Below are positions 16,716 through 25,629 of a stretch of DNA of 64,000 nucleotides, one piece after another (the stretch's first letter is position 1; each line of letters opens with the position of its first letter). This DNA is from an uncultured Gallionellaceae bacterium (lineage in GTDB: Bacteria > Pseudomonadota > Gammaproteobacteria > Burkholderiales > Gallionellaceae): assembly GCA_903847155.1 (NCBI GenBank), contig CAINCU010000005.1, positions 62,001-126,000 of the forward strand, in the 5' to 3' direction. Under the pieces are notes generated by a model, which searched no databases, was not told where the DNA came from, and saw only the letters and a program-made list of their open reading frames with translations. A program made the position numbers and the translations under genes.

Positions 16716-17459
16716 ATGAAGAACAGGGGACACGCATTGATTTTGTGTTGTGGTCTGATAAACAGTGGCTGGGCATTCGCCGGCGCAGCAGATTACGTCT
16801 ATACGCCTATCGTGGAATATGGCGAGAAAGAACTCGATTTCAAAGCAGGTTATGCCCACGAGAAGGACGGCACGCACTCGTCGGGAGCCAGCCTGGGCTT
16901 CGGCTACGGTGCGACGGAATCATGGTTCACCGAGGTTTACCTGAAACAGGAACGCAGCGGCAATCAGCTGGCCAACATCGCCGAATGGGAAAACAAATTC
17001 CAGCTTACCGAGACCGGAAAATATCCGGTGGATGTCGGCGTCATCACAGAACTGGAAGCGCCGTTAAGCAGCCATACGCCGTGGGAATTCAAATTCGGGC
17101 CACTATTGCAAACGGAATACGGCAAGCTCCAGCTGAACGGCAACCTGCTGTTCGAACGCGCGTTCGGGCCGGATAACGGCAGCGGTGTGCCGTACAGCAC
17201 AGTGTTCCAATATCAGTGGCAAGCCAAATACCGCTGGCAGCCCATTCTGGAAATCGGCGTGCAGGGTCTGGGCGAACTGGGCACATGGGATCACTGGGAT
17301 GCACCTTCAGCGCAGACGCATAGCCTCGGCCCTGCGGTCTTCGGCAAGATCGATGTAGGCAATCGGCAGGCCATCAGATACAACGCGGCATGGCTGTTGG
17401 GTCACAGCGCCGCCGCACCCGATCACACCTTCAGGTTGCAAGTGGAATACGAATACTGA
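16716..17459 (+). CDS. Outer-membrane beta-barrel-like protein of the FTR1 operon
   Basis: The 247-residue protein has a signal peptide ('ILCCGLINSGWAFA') and alternating short strands of about 10 residues. It ends in 'LQVEYEY' with a terminal Tyr, as outer-membrane barrels do. The first codon directly follows the FTR1 stop, so translation is coupled. I do not recognise a named family with certainty. Its place suggests a role in bringing iron or another metal to the cupredoxin and permease, which is inference. Confidence 0.65.
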   Translation: MKNRGHALILCCGLINSGWAFAGAADYVYTPIVEYGEKELDFKAGYAHEKDGTHSSGASLGFGYGATESWFTEVYLKQERSGNQLANIAEWENKFQLTETGKYPVDVGVITELEAPLSSHTPWEFKFGPLLQTEYGKLQLNGNLLFERAFGPDNGSGVPYSTVFQYQWQAKYRWQPILEIGVQGLGELGTWDHWDAPSAQTHSLGPAVFGKIDVGNRQAIRYNAAWLLGHSAAAPDHTFRLQVEYEY

Positions 17460-17499
17460 GCGCTTCAAAATCGCGATGAACCCAGATACTCCATCCAAC

Positions 17500-17627
17500 C
17501 GTCATTCCGGCGTAGGCCGGAATCCAGCAATAAGGAATACTCCGCGAAGCGGACAAAGCCACGGCGTTGTCCCGCTTGCGCGGGGAATTGTTAATCATCT
17601 GGATTCCGGCCTTCGCCGGAATGACGT
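17500..17627. repeat. ATTCCGGC-ended inverted repeat, family R copy 1
   Basis: The element starts CGTCATTCCGGC and ends GCCGGAATGACG. Inner hairpins 'CCGCGAAGCGG' and 'CCCGCTTGCGCGGG' make the whole 128 bp fold back on itself. Related copies are at 35606, 41496 and 45728. Confidence 0.8.
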
Positions 17628-17679
17628 ATCTGCTTCCACGATGCGACGAAATTCGTTACGCTCCGCCCGGGCTTGACTA

Positions 17680-18285
17680 TTGAGGTGTGTTTTGGGCAAA
17701 CGATTCGGGTGTTGGGTATTGCTGGTTGCACTGTGGATACCGTTGCAGGTGTGCGCTGAAGGCTGGACTTTGAATGATGCACGTGCAGACTGGGAAGACT
17801 TCGCGCTGGGATTTGCAACCAGCTTGGCCGCCCACGAGACCGGGCATTTCGTAGTCGCCAAGTCCAAGGGTTATCAGGTCAGCCACGTTGGCTTGTCCAT
17901 CACCTATCCGCATGCGCATTTCACGCCAGCGGATCAACTGCAAATCGCCTCGGCGGGTTTTCAAACGCAATGGTTGCTGGACGAAGTGGCTTTCCATGAT
18001 CTTGATGAACCCAAGCGCAAGCCGAGCAACTTCGGTGCGGGCATGGTGTGTGCGCAACTCGGCACCACGCTGGCCTATCTGACTTTCCTGAAAGATCATC
18101 CGCGCGGCGACATCGCGGGTATGTCGGAAGCGACCGGCTTGTCCCATGATCGGCTCGCGCTCATCATGGCCGTTCCAGGCTTGCTCGACGCGTGGCGCCT
18201 GTTCGGCGATGACGTTCCGGCATGGGTGCCGAAAGTGGCCGTGACGAGTAAAGGCGTGAACATGGCCTGGATTTGGACGTATTAG
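17680..18285 (+). CDS. Small HExxH protein, possible membrane or periplasmic zinc protease
   Basis: The about 200-residue product has a hydrophobic N-terminus ending 'LVALWIPLQVCA', likely a signal peptide, and then 'FALGFATSLAAHETGHFVVA' with H52-E53-T54-G55-H56. HExxH in a hydrophobic context followed by 'AKSKGY' is how M50-type (site-2 protease-like) proteins look. The matching downstream third ligand motif is not clear, and the family is not certain. The start is weakly defined (TTG at 17680 or 17692) because the upstream DNA is a repeat. It has no close neighbours on its strand. Confidence 0.6.
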   Translation: MRCVLGKRFGCWVLLVALWIPLQVCAEGWTLNDARADWEDFALGFATSLAAHETGHFVVAKSKGYQVSHVGLSITYPHAHFTPADQLQIASAGFQTQWLLDEVAFHDLDEPKRKPSNFGAGMVCAQLGTTLAYLTFLKDHPRGDIAGMSEATGLSHDRLALIMAVPGLLDAWRLFGDDVPAWVPKVAVTSKGVNMAWIWTY

Positions 18286-18300
18286 GCGAATGCATATCCT

Positions 18301-18328
18301 TGAAGATGCCCGTCAATAGGCGATCTAC
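18301..18328. repeat. Dispersed repeat, family P copy 4 (half), forms folA stop
   Basis: GAAGATGCCCGTCAATAGG-CGATCTAC is the left arm of the family. Its CTA at 18325-18327 is the stop codon of folA on the minus strand, so the repeat now ends that gene. Confidence 0.65.
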
Positions 18329-18825
18329 AAGGTGTTGCTGTAGGTGACGAAGTGATAAGCCAGCGGCTGCGGCGCTTCCTGCCTGCGCACTTCACGTGAA
18401 ATTTCCCGCCATGATTTCTTGTCGAACTCGGGAAAATGTGCATCGCCTTGCACATCCTGTTGAATCTCGGTGACGTACATGGTGTTTACCAGCGGCAATG
18501 ACTGCGCATAAAGCTCCGCGCCGCCCACGATGAATATCTCATCGTCTCCCGCACACAACTTAAGCGCCTCTGCCAGCGTATGCGCCACGAGACAACCTTC
18601 AACCTTCAACTCCGTGTTGCGCGTGACGATCACCGTGGTGCGCCCCGGCAGTGCTTTGCCGATGGAGTCGAACGTCTTGCGTCCCATAATCATGTGATGT
18701 CCCATGGTCAGTGCCTTGAAGTGCTTGAGGTCTTCCGGGCAGCGCCAGGGCAATGTGTTGTTCATGCCGATAGTGCGGTTCTTCGCCATTGCCACGATGA
18801 GGGAAAGTTTCGGTTTATCGCTCAT
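18325..18825 (-). CDS. folA: Dihydrofolate reductase
   Basis: FolA reduces dihydrofolate, regenerating the cofactor used up by thymidylate synthase. The 166-residue protein has 'SLIVAMAKNRTIGMNNTLPW' with the catalytic acid in 'CPEDLKHFKALT', the NADPH region 'MGRKTFDSIG' and 'EIFIVGGAELY'. The ATG at 18825 is chosen over a TTG 12 nt upstream. It lies just downstream of the pyruvate-kinase-like gene and thyA on the same strand. The last codon and stop lie in a dispersed repeat, so the C-terminus may have been altered by it. Confidence 0.94.
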   Translation of the reverse strand: MSDKPKLSLIVAMAKNRTIGMNNTLPWRCPEDLKHFKALTMGHHMIMGRKTFDSIGKALPGRTTVIVTRNTELKVEGCLVAHTLAEALKLCAGDDEIFIVGGAELYAQSLPLVNTMYVTEIQQDVQGDAHFPEFDKKSWREISREVRRQEAPQPLAYHFVTYSNTL

Positions 18826-18830
18826 CTGTT

Positions 18831-20732
18831 TTACCAATGCAGCGTGCGCATGCGCGGGCTTTTTTTCTGCTGATGCGATTGCATGCGCGCTACAACGTGA
18901 TCGAGCACGTCAATAGCCTCCAGCACGAAAGGGCCTTTGTTGAGCATGATGCACTCGGCGCGTTCGGCCATCGCCGCGTCGGTCACTTCGGCGCGCGAGG
19001 GCAGGTTCTCTTTGACCAGCCCTTCCAGCACCTGCGTCGCCCAGATCACCGGCACATGCGCCGATTCGCACAGCCACATGATTTCTTCCTGCGTTTCGGC
19101 GAGACGTTCGTAGCCGATCTCCACCGCCAAGTCGCCGCGCGCGATCATCACGCCGAACGGGTGTTTGCCCGCACCGCGCACGATGATCTCGGGCAAATTG
19201 CGCAAGCCATTTTTGGTTTCGATCTTGGCCACGATGCCCAGCTTGTCGGCATTGCGCGCGACCATGGCCTCGATCAGCGCCTGCATGTCAGCGGCGGATT
19301 GCACGAAGGAATAGCCGACAATGTCGGCATGCGCGGCGACGAAATCCAGATCGAGCAAATCTTTTTCAGTGAGCGCGGGCAGTGCAAGATCGCTGTCGGG
19401 AAAGTTGAGGCCTTTCTCTGCCATCAATTTGGAACCCAGCGCCTTGGCGCGGGTGACGCGCAGCAGTGCGCCCTCCTCGTTCAGCGCTTCCACCACCGTG
19501 CTGATTTGACCGTCGTCGATCAGCACGCGCTGACCGACTTTAAGATGATCCAGCACGGCGGGCTGCGCGCAACTGATGTGTGCGGGAATGATGCTGTTGT
19601 CGGCTTCATCGATCTCGGCGGATTCGCCGGGAATGGCTTCGCGCGTGAGCATCAGCATGTCGCCCTCGCGCAACAGAATGTTCATCGGCGTGGCTGCGAT
19701 GACATTGATGAAGGTTTCAAACACCGGATGATTGTGTTTGATGTGCGCGATATGTTTGAGCGAAATATTTTCTTCCAGATACGCCGTGGTCTGGCACGAG
19801 GCGCGAACTTCACTGTCGGACAAACGCTCTTCCACGATCAGCGAGCCATCCTTGCCGCGCAGGTCGGTAAAGTTGATGTGGTCATCTTTTTTCAGGCGGC
19901 GTTGCCAATCCGTATCCACACTGAGACGCGCGGGCAATCTGCGCCCCAGTCCGTCCTTGCCGGCGTTGCAGCCGGAGCTGCCGCTGCCGTCGAGTATCAC
20001 CGTGGCAGGCGCGGTGATGACTCCGCGCTTGTTGCGCACCGGCTTAAGGTGAACCACGCTCTGTTCGCTGGCCACTGCGCCCGTGCGCAATTTCGGCCCG
20101 GCCAGATCCATCATCACTTTGCAGTTGCGTCCCAGTTCCTTCTCGGCCTGGCGCACATGCTCAATCATCTTCTGCCACACTTCGGGCGAATCGTGCGCGC
20201 AGTTGATGCGCGCGCAGTCCATGCCGCGCCGCACCAGCTCTTTCACGAAAGGATAGTCCGTCGCCGCCTCGCTGGGGAAAGTGACCATAATGCGCACCGC
20301 GCGATGCTGGTGGGCTGGGCCGAACAGGCGGTTGGTGCGATGGGTCAACTGGTTGCCGATCTCGTTGAAGGTGTTTGCGGCAGCCAGCAATTTCGTCAGC
20401 TGCGTCGGCGCGCCAGTCAAGGCCTCCAGCGCATGAATCACCGCATCCAGATTGGCCAGCACATGTCCCTCGGTGCGGCCCAGCGAAGACAATCCGATAG
20501 AAGCCAGCACGTTTTGAATCTCGCGCAAGTCGTGGCGACGCAAACCGATGTACGCCGCCATGTTGCTGGCGGAAGTAGCAAACTCCGTGCCGTGAATATG
20601 CGGCTGCCAACTTTCCAGCAAACTCTGCTGCGTCTTCTCTGCTTCCGCACGGAAGTGCTTCAAGTCGAGTAACAGTTTCGCCAGCTGTTGCTCGTTGATG
20701 GGGTTGTCGGTGGCGAGCTTGGAAGTGCTCAT
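18831..20732 (-). CDS. Pyruvate-kinase-like protein with an N-terminal extension
   Basis: The 633-residue protein has about 145 unfamiliar helical residues, then a pyruvate kinase barrel: 'ARINCAHDS', 'VMMDLAGPKLRTG', 'GIVAKIETKNGL', 'MIARGDLAVEIGYERL', 'VIWATQVLEGLVK' and 'PSRAEVTDAAMAERAE'. The B domain carries an insertion of about 100 residues. The normal 'MLSGETA' loop reads 'MLNKGP', and the C-terminal allosteric domain is missing. The metal-binding Glu and Asp of 'KIE' and 'RGD' remain, so phosphotransfer chemistry is possible. It starts 8 nt after thyA and ends 5 nt before folA, in one operon. It may not be the glycolytic enzyme. Confidence 0.8.
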   Translation of the reverse strand: MSTSKLATDNPINEQQLAKLLLDLKHFRAEAEKTQQSLLESWQPHIHGTEFATSASNMAAYIGLRRHDLREIQNVLASIGLSSLGRTEGHVLANLDAVIHALEALTGAPTQLTKLLAAANTFNEIGNQLTHRTNRLFGPAHQHRAVRIMVTFPSEAATDYPFVKELVRRGMDCARINCAHDSPEVWQKMIEHVRQAEKELGRNCKVMMDLAGPKLRTGAVASEQSVVHLKPVRNKRGVITAPATVILDGSGSSGCNAGKDGLGRRLPARLSVDTDWQRRLKKDDHINFTDLRGKDGSLIVEERLSDSEVRASCQTTAYLEENISLKHIAHIKHNHPVFETFINVIAATPMNILLREGDMLMLTREAIPGESAEIDEADNSIIPAHISCAQPAVLDHLKVGQRVLIDDGQISTVVEALNEEGALLRVTRAKALGSKLMAEKGLNFPDSDLALPALTEKDLLDLDFVAAHADIVGYSFVQSAADMQALIEAMVARNADKLGIVAKIETKNGLRNLPEIIVRGAGKHPFGVMIARGDLAVEIGYERLAETQEEIMWLCESAHVPVIWATQVLEGLVKENLPSRAEVTDAAMAERAECIMLNKGPFVLEAIDVLDHVVARMQSHQQKKSPRMRTLHW

Positions 20733-20740
20733 GGGATTGA

Positions 20741-21535
20741 TCAAATTGCCACCGGCGCTTTGATCGCCGGATGCGGGTCATAGCCTTCCAGCGTGAAGTC
20801 TTCGAACTTGAAAGCAAAGATGTCTTTCACTGCCGGGTTGATTTTCATGTTCGGCAACGGTCGCGGTTCGCGCGACAACTGTTCGCGGGTTTGCTCCATG
20901 TGGTTCGAATACAGATGCGCATCGCCGAAGGTATGTACGAAATCGCCCGCTTGCAAGCCGCACACTTGCGCCATCATCAGCGTGAGCAGCGCATAGCTGG
21001 CGATGTTGAACGGTACGCCGAGAAAGATGTCGGCGCTGCGCTGGTACAACTGGCACGAGAGCTTGCCATCAGCCACATAGAACTGAAAAAAAGCATGGCA
21101 GGGTGCAAGCGCCATCTTGTCCAGGTCGCCCACGTTCCAGGCCGAGACGATGATGCGGCGCGAATCAGGATTGTGTTTGATCTGCTCGACGGCATCCCAT
21201 ATCTGGTCGATCGCGCGGCCATCCACGGCTTCCCACGAACGCCATTGCTTGCCATACACCGGGCCGAGATCGCCGTTCTCGTCCGCCCATTCGTCCCAAA
21301 TGCTGACTCCGTTGTCCTTGAGATACTTGGTGTTGGTACTGCCCTGCAAGAACCACAACAATTCATGGACGATAGATTTGAGGTGGCACTTCTTGGTAGT
21401 GACCAGCGGGAAGCCCTGCGCCAGATCGAAGCGCATCTGGTAGCCGAACACGCTGGTGGTGCCGGTGCCGGTGCGGTCGGATTTCTTCGTGCCGTGTTGC
21501 AAAACGTGTTGCATCAGATCTAGGTATTGGCGCAT
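20741..21535 (-). CDS. thyA: Thymidylate synthase
   Basis: ThyA makes dTMP from dUMP with methylene-tetrahydrofolate, releasing dihydrofolate for FolA. The 264 residues equal the E. coli length, with the catalytic Cys in '[12 protein letters not shown]', the phosphate-binding '[20 protein letters not shown]' and the C-terminal '[13 protein letters not shown]'. It heads the thyA - pyruvate-kinase-like - folA operon and is divergent from the aminopeptidase gene, with 49 nt between the starts. Confidence 0.97.
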   Translation of the reverse strand: MRQYLDLMQHVLQHGTKKSDRTGTGTTSVFGYQMRFDLAQGFPLVTTKKCHLKSIVHELLWFLQGSTNTKYLKDNGVSIWDEWADENGDLGPVYGKQWRSWEAVDGRAIDQIWDAVEQIKHNPDSRRIIVSAWNVGDLDKMALAPCHAFFQFYVADGKLSCQLYQRSADIFLGVPFNIASYALLTLMMAQVCGLQAGDFVHTFGDAHLYSNHMEQTREQLSREPRPLPNMKINPAVKDIFAFKFEDFTLEGYDPHPAIKAPVAI

Positions 21536-21546
21536 GGTGAAGTCCG

Positions 21547-21552
21547 TATAAT
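21547..21552 (+). promoter_or_regulatory. Possible -10 box of the aminopeptidase gene
   Basis: TATAAT lies 33 nt before the ATG at 21585. A -35 of 'TATTGG' 16 nt upstream is weak. Confidence 0.4.
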
Positions 21553-21584
21553 TGCGACGTTAATTGACTAAATTAGAGGCCGCA

Positions 21585-23030
21585 ATGCTAGCACAACTGA
21601 ATCTGTTTCCCGCCCTGCCCAAGACGCTGAATGCCACGCACCTGCTGGTGCTGTTGCCCAAAGCGAAAGCCTTGCCGAAAGATGTGCCGCACGGCGATCT
21701 GCTTGCTACCGTGCTTAAGCGCCGCGCCATGAAAGCGGACGAACTGGCGAAGTCGCCCGTGTCTGCGAACGCGGCGAACGGGACGCTGGTGGCGTGGGTC
21801 ATGCTGGATTTCGACAAGGACACGTTCGCTTTGCAAACACAGGTGCGCAAGGGTTTGCAGTTGCTGCTGGAGGAGCAACCCAAGGTGCTTGCGATCTTGG
21901 TGTCGGGCGATCATGCGCAACGCGCAGCCGAACTGGCCGTGTATGGTGCCTGGGTGAACGGCGCGCTGTTGCCGGTGCACAAGAAAAAAGACGAGCGCAA
22001 AGCGCTGCAAAAAATCGAGGTGTACGGCTGCACCGACAAGAAGACGTTCGACGCGCTCAAAGCGCAAGCTGCAGGCAATCTGCTGTGCCGCGAGTTGACC
22101 GTGTTGCCGCCGAACGAATTAACACCGGGCGCTTACCGTCAGCGTGTGAAAAAACTGGCGCAGGAAAATAACTGGAAGCATGAAGAGTTCGACATGAAGG
22201 CGTTGCGCAAGATGGGTGCGGGCGCGTTCGTTGCGGTGGCGCAGGGCAGCGATCCCGAAGATGCGGCTATTGTGCATCTCAGCTACAAACATCCGAGAGC
22301 CAAACAGACCGTGGCTTTGGTCGGCAAAGGCATTTGCTTCGATACCGGTGGCCACAACCTCAAGCCTTCGCGCTACATGCACAACATGCACGAGGACATG
22401 AACGGCTCGGCGGTCACACTCGGCATCCTGCTGGCGGCCACGCAACTGAAATTGCCTTTGAACATCGACTGTTGGCTGGCGCTGGCGCAGAACCACATCA
22501 GTCCCAAAGCCTACAAGCAGAACGACATCGTCAAGGCGCTCAACGGCACATTCATCGAAGTGATGCACACCGATGCCGAAGGGCGCATGGTGCTGGCCGA
22601 CACTCTGACTTTGGCATCGCGCACGAAACCAAACTTGATGATCGACTTCGCTACGCTCACCGGCAGCATGGCGACGGCGCTGGGGGCACGTTACAGCGGC
22701 GTGTTCGCCACGAGTGACGAGTTGGCGCAACGCGCAGTAAGCATCGGCAAGCAGACTGGCGAACGTATGTGCGCTTTTCCGCAGGATGAAGATTACGAAC
22801 CTGCACTCGATTCAAAAGTCGCCGACATCAAGCAATGCACACTCGACGGCGAAGCCGACCATATCCTCGCCACGCGCTTCCTCAAACGCTTCGTCGAGCA
22901 CGACACGCCGTGGCTGCATGTGGACTTGTCCGCCAGCCGCTGCGAAGGCGGGCTGGGCATCGTGGCGCATGAGGTAAACGGGTTTGGCGTGGTTTGGGGC
23001 TTGAAGATGCTGGTGAGTAGTGTTGCGTAG
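21585..23030 (+). CDS. Leucyl aminopeptidase family (M17) protein
   Basis: M17 enzymes are cytosolic two-metal aminopeptidases that release N-terminal residues. The 481-residue protein has a variable N-terminal domain, then the catalytic domain: 'LVGKGICFDTGG' (metal and catalytic Lys region), 'HEDMNGSA', and the signature 'TDAEGRMVLADTLTLA'. The ATG at 21585 follows AGAGG. It resembles the PepB-like branch annotated as 'leucyl aminopeptidase family protein' rather than classic PepA. It is a single-gene unit, divergent from thyA. Confidence 0.9.
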   Translation: MLAQLNLFPALPKTLNATHLLVLLPKAKALPKDVPHGDLLATVLKRRAMKADELAKSPVSANAANGTLVAWVMLDFDKDTFALQTQVRKGLQLLLEEQPKVLAILVSGDHAQRAAELAVYGAWVNGALLPVHKKKDERKALQKIEVYGCTDKKTFDALKAQAAGNLLCRELTVLPPNELTPGAYRQRVKKLAQENNWKHEEFDMKALRKMGAGAFVAVAQGSDPEDAAIVHLSYKHPRAKQTVALVGKGICFDTGGHNLKPSRYMHNMHEDMNGSAVTLGILLAATQLKLPLNIDCWLALAQNHISPKAYKQNDIVKALNGTFIEVMHTDAEGRMVLADTLTLASRTKPNLMIDFATLTGSMATALGARYSGVFATSDELAQRAVSIGKQTGERMCAFPQDEDYEPALDSKVADIKQCTLDGEADHILATRFLKRFVEHDTPWLHVDLSASRCEGGLGIVAHEVNGFGVVWGLKMLVSSVA

Positions 23031-23053
23031 TTGTGAAAACCTAGTTGTGGATG

Positions 23054-23089
23054 TTGACAAAGATAAAATGCAAGTTGTATAAGTATAAT
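23054..23089 (+). promoter_or_regulatory. Strong sigma-70-type promoter of the DUF3015 gene
   Basis: TTGACA at 23054-23059 is followed after 18 nt by TATAAG (23078-23083) and directly by TATAAT (23084-23089). It lies 65 nt before the start codon, in an AT-rich stretch, which suggests high constitutive expression. Confidence 0.7.
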
Positions 23090-23154
23090 TGCGTTCCAGA
23101 ATAAAATTTGGGGATTGCAAACTGGTTTTTTAATTACTCACTTAGGGAGCAAAC

Positions 23155-23643
23155 ATGAAGAAAATCATTACAGTATTGTCCTTGGTTCTAGCTTTGCCGA
23201 TCGCCGCTTTTGCGGGCGACAACGTAGGCGGATGTGGTGTTGGTTCTATGGTGTTCAAAAACCAATCTGGTCTTGCTCCACAAGTTTTGGCGGTTACCAC
23301 CAACGGCATCTCCGGCAACCAGACTTTTGGTATCTCTACCGGCACTTTGGGCTGCTCCGCTGATGGCACTGTACATTCGAACATGAAGACAGCCATGTTC
23401 ATCGAAAACAACAAGCAACAATTGGCGCGCGACATGTCTGTCGGCAGCGGCGAAACTCTGGCTTCTTTGTCGCACCTGATTGGTATCGACGCAAAAGACC
23501 AGGCAGCATTCAACCGCGTAACCAAAGACAACATGGCACGCATCTTCACCAATGACCAAGTTGCGACAGAACAAGTTGTGACCTCGCTGCGTGAAGTGCT
23601 GGCATCTGACGCACAACTGTCACACTATCAAACTGCGCTGTAA
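23155..23643 (+). CDS. DUF3015 family periplasmic protein
   Basis: The 162-residue product has a signal peptide ('MKKIITVLSLVLALPIAAFA') and the DUF3015 pattern: 'GGCGVGSMVFKNQSG' near the N-terminus, 'TFGISTGTLGCS' and 'FIENNKQQLARDMSVGSGE'. The two cysteines could form a disulfide. The family is periplasmic, of unknown role, and often found next to DUF4105 genes, as here. AGGGAG at about 23143 precedes the ATG. A terminator follows 19 nt after the stop. Confidence 0.9.
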   Translation: MKKIITVLSLVLALPIAAFAGDNVGGCGVGSMVFKNQSGLAPQVLAVTTNGISGNQTFGISTGTLGCSADGTVHSNMKTAMFIENNKQQLARDMSVGSGETLASLSHLIGIDAKDQAAFNRVTKDNMARIFTNDQVATEQVVTSLREVLASDAQLSHYQTAL

Positions 23644-23661
23644 TAGCCAGTCAGTTTGAAT

Positions 23662-23693
23662 AAAAACCCAGTAGGTGACTACTGGGTTTTTTT
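23662..23693 (+). terminator. Terminator after the DUF3015 gene
   Basis: AACCCAGTAG and CTACTGGGTT form a 10-bp hairpin with a 4-nt loop, followed by seven T. The next open frame's first ATG begins at the end of the T run. Confidence 0.9.
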
Positions 23694-23723
23694 ATGAATT
23701 CGTTTTCAGGATCGCCCACATAC

Positions 23724-25628
23724 ATGCGTTGGATATGGATCATTGCCCTGTGGTTACTGCAACCTGCTGCTTATGCCGCGATAGACAATGCATATCTCTT
23801 GCAATTGCAGACTCAGGCGCGACAGATGAAGCTGGCCGACCGCCCCGAATGGCACAAGCTGCTGCACTATGTGCCCAGAGTGTTTGCCCCCGGTTACAAA
23901 GGCTTGCCAGATAGCCGTCAGTTCTACCTGGCGGCGGATGGCAAAACTGATCCGCAAGCCGAACTGGATGCCACACTGGCCAGTTTTTATTCGGACACCG
24001 TGGAGAGTGCGACGGTACAAAATCCCCAATGTTCTTTTATCGCGCGTTATACGTGGCTGAATGCCCAGCTAAAATTCGATGCTGAGCGTTTGCCTTCGCA
24101 TATCTGCAAACGCTATGAAAATTGGCATGCCGCGCTGAATCCTTCCGGCCTGACGCTGATCTTCGCTTCGGCTTACATGAACAATCCCTCATCCATGTAC
24201 GGCCACACTTTTTTGCGCGTCGATGCCAAAGATCAGGATGAGCACACTCGCTTGCTCGCTTACTCGGTGAATTTTGCCGCGAATACCAATGAAACGAACG
24301 GCCTTGCTTTTGCGGTGAACGGATTGTTCGGCGGTTATGCGGGCGCATTCTCCATGGCGCCTTACTACGTCAAGGTACGCGAATACAGTGACTTCGAGAA
24401 CCGCGATTTATGGGAATACCATTTGCGACTCACTCCCGAGGAGGTTGATCGCGTGCTGATGCATGCCTGGGAACTGGGGCCGCAGTATTTCGATTATTTT
24501 TTCTTTGATGAAAATTGCTCCTATCACTTGCTGGGATTGTTGCAGGTGGCGCGTCCGGAATTCGAATTCACCGAGAATTTTCGCTGGGGCGCGATCCCCT
24601 CCGATACTGTGCGCGAAATCACCGCGCATCCCGGTTTGGTCGAGCACACTGTATATCGTCCGTCCAACGCCACGCTGTTGCGCAATCGACTCGGACTGAT
24701 GGATGCAGACGAGCGTCATCTGGTGCTGGCACTCAGTCAGGGCAAGATCACGGATGCAGATCCGGCACTGCTTGCGCGGTCACTGGCGGGCGAAGCAGCC
24801 GTGTTGGAAACGAGTCTGGACTACACCAATTACCGGCGTGTCATGGGCCATCAAGATGTCGCCGATCCAGCATTGCTGGTGCAAGAGCTGCAGACCACGC
24901 GCAGCCGTTTGGACATCATCACACCGCCGGTAAGCGCTCCGGTGCCCAAGGCAAAACCCGACGAGGGCCATAGCTCATCACGCATCACGCTGGGAGCGGG
25001 ACGGCGTGCCGCGCAAGATTTTCAGGAAGTGCAAATGCGCGCCACTTATCACGATCTGATGGATCAGGATGCGGGCTATGTGCGCGGTGCGGGCATCGAA
25101 TTCTTCAGCATGGCACTGCGACACTATGATTTTGCCGACACGCGTGTGGAACGCGTCACACCGGTCAACATCCTGTCGCTCTCTCCGCGCGATGATTTTT
25201 TTCACTCGCCGTCCTGGCATGTGTCCGGTGGCTGGCAGCGCGTCACAGCTGCGAATGGCAGCGAACCGCTGGCTGCAGTGCTGGACGGAGGCATGGGCGG
25301 TGCTTGGAGCGACCGTCAAAATGCCACGCTCAGTTACGCCTTCTTCGACGTCAGCACGCACTTCAGCGGCGCATTGGACAAGGGTTATGCGTTGGGTGCC
25401 GGAGCGAGCGCCGGCAGTTATATCGACCTTGATCCGGCATGGCGTATTCATCCTTACCTTAAAACGCTGCGTTACTTTGCCGGGCAACAAGACAATATTT
25501 TGAACCTGGGGTTGGAACAGCGGCTCGCATTAAGCCGCAATCTGGCGTTGCGTATGGACGTTGCGCGCTTGCGCGAGTTGAAAACAATCTACAACACGGC
25601 GGCTTTCTCCCTGCTGGTGTATTTCTGA
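23724..25628 (+). CDS. DUF4105 family secreted protein
   Basis: The 634-residue protein has a signal peptide ('MRWIWIIALWLLQPAAYA'). A DUF4105 domain covers about residues 130-320, with conserved 'NPSSMYGHTFLRVDAK' and 'FFDENCSYHLLGLL'. The C-terminal third is rich in amphipathic strands, suggesting a small barrel or surface domain. DUF4105 has NlpC/P60-like features, with the His of 'GHTF' and the Cys of 'NCSY' as possible catalytic residues. An upstream ATG at 23694 sits on the terminator's T run, so 23724 is preferred. The hydrolase gene starts 1 nt after its stop. Confidence 0.85.
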   Translation: MRWIWIIALWLLQPAAYAAIDNAYLLQLQTQARQMKLADRPEWHKLLHYVPRVFAPGYKGLPDSRQFYLAADGKTDPQAELDATLASFYSDTVESATVQNPQCSFIARYTWLNAQLKFDAERLPSHICKRYENWHAALNPSGLTLIFASAYMNNPSSMYGHTFLRVDAKDQDEHTRLLAYSVNFAANTNETNGLAFAVNGLFGGYAGAFSMAPYYVKVREYSDFENRDLWEYHLRLTPEEVDRVLMHAWELGPQYFDYFFFDENCSYHLLGLLQVARPEFEFTENFRWGAIPSDTVREITAHPGLVEHTVYRPSNATLLRNRLGLMDADERHLVLALSQGKITDADPALLARSLAGEAAVLETSLDYTNYRRVMGHQDVADPALLVQELQTTRSRLDIITPPVSAPVPKAKPDEGHSSSRITLGAGRRAAQDFQEVQMRATYHDLMDQDAGYVRGAGIEFFSMALRHYDFADTRVERVTPVNILSLSPRDDFFHSPSWHVSGGWQRVTAANGSEPLAAVLDGGMGGAWSDRQNATLSYAFFDVSTHFSGALDKGYALGAGASAGSYIDLDPAWRIHPYLKTLRYFAGQQDNILNLGLEQRLALSRNLALRMDVARLRELKTIYNTAAFSLLVYF

Positions 25629-25629
25629 C

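Noticed and set aside
18837-20672. A 611-codon plus-strand open frame opposite the pyruvate-kinase-like gene
   Set aside because: His- and Arg-rich translation without domains, a typical antisense shadow of a GC-rich gene.
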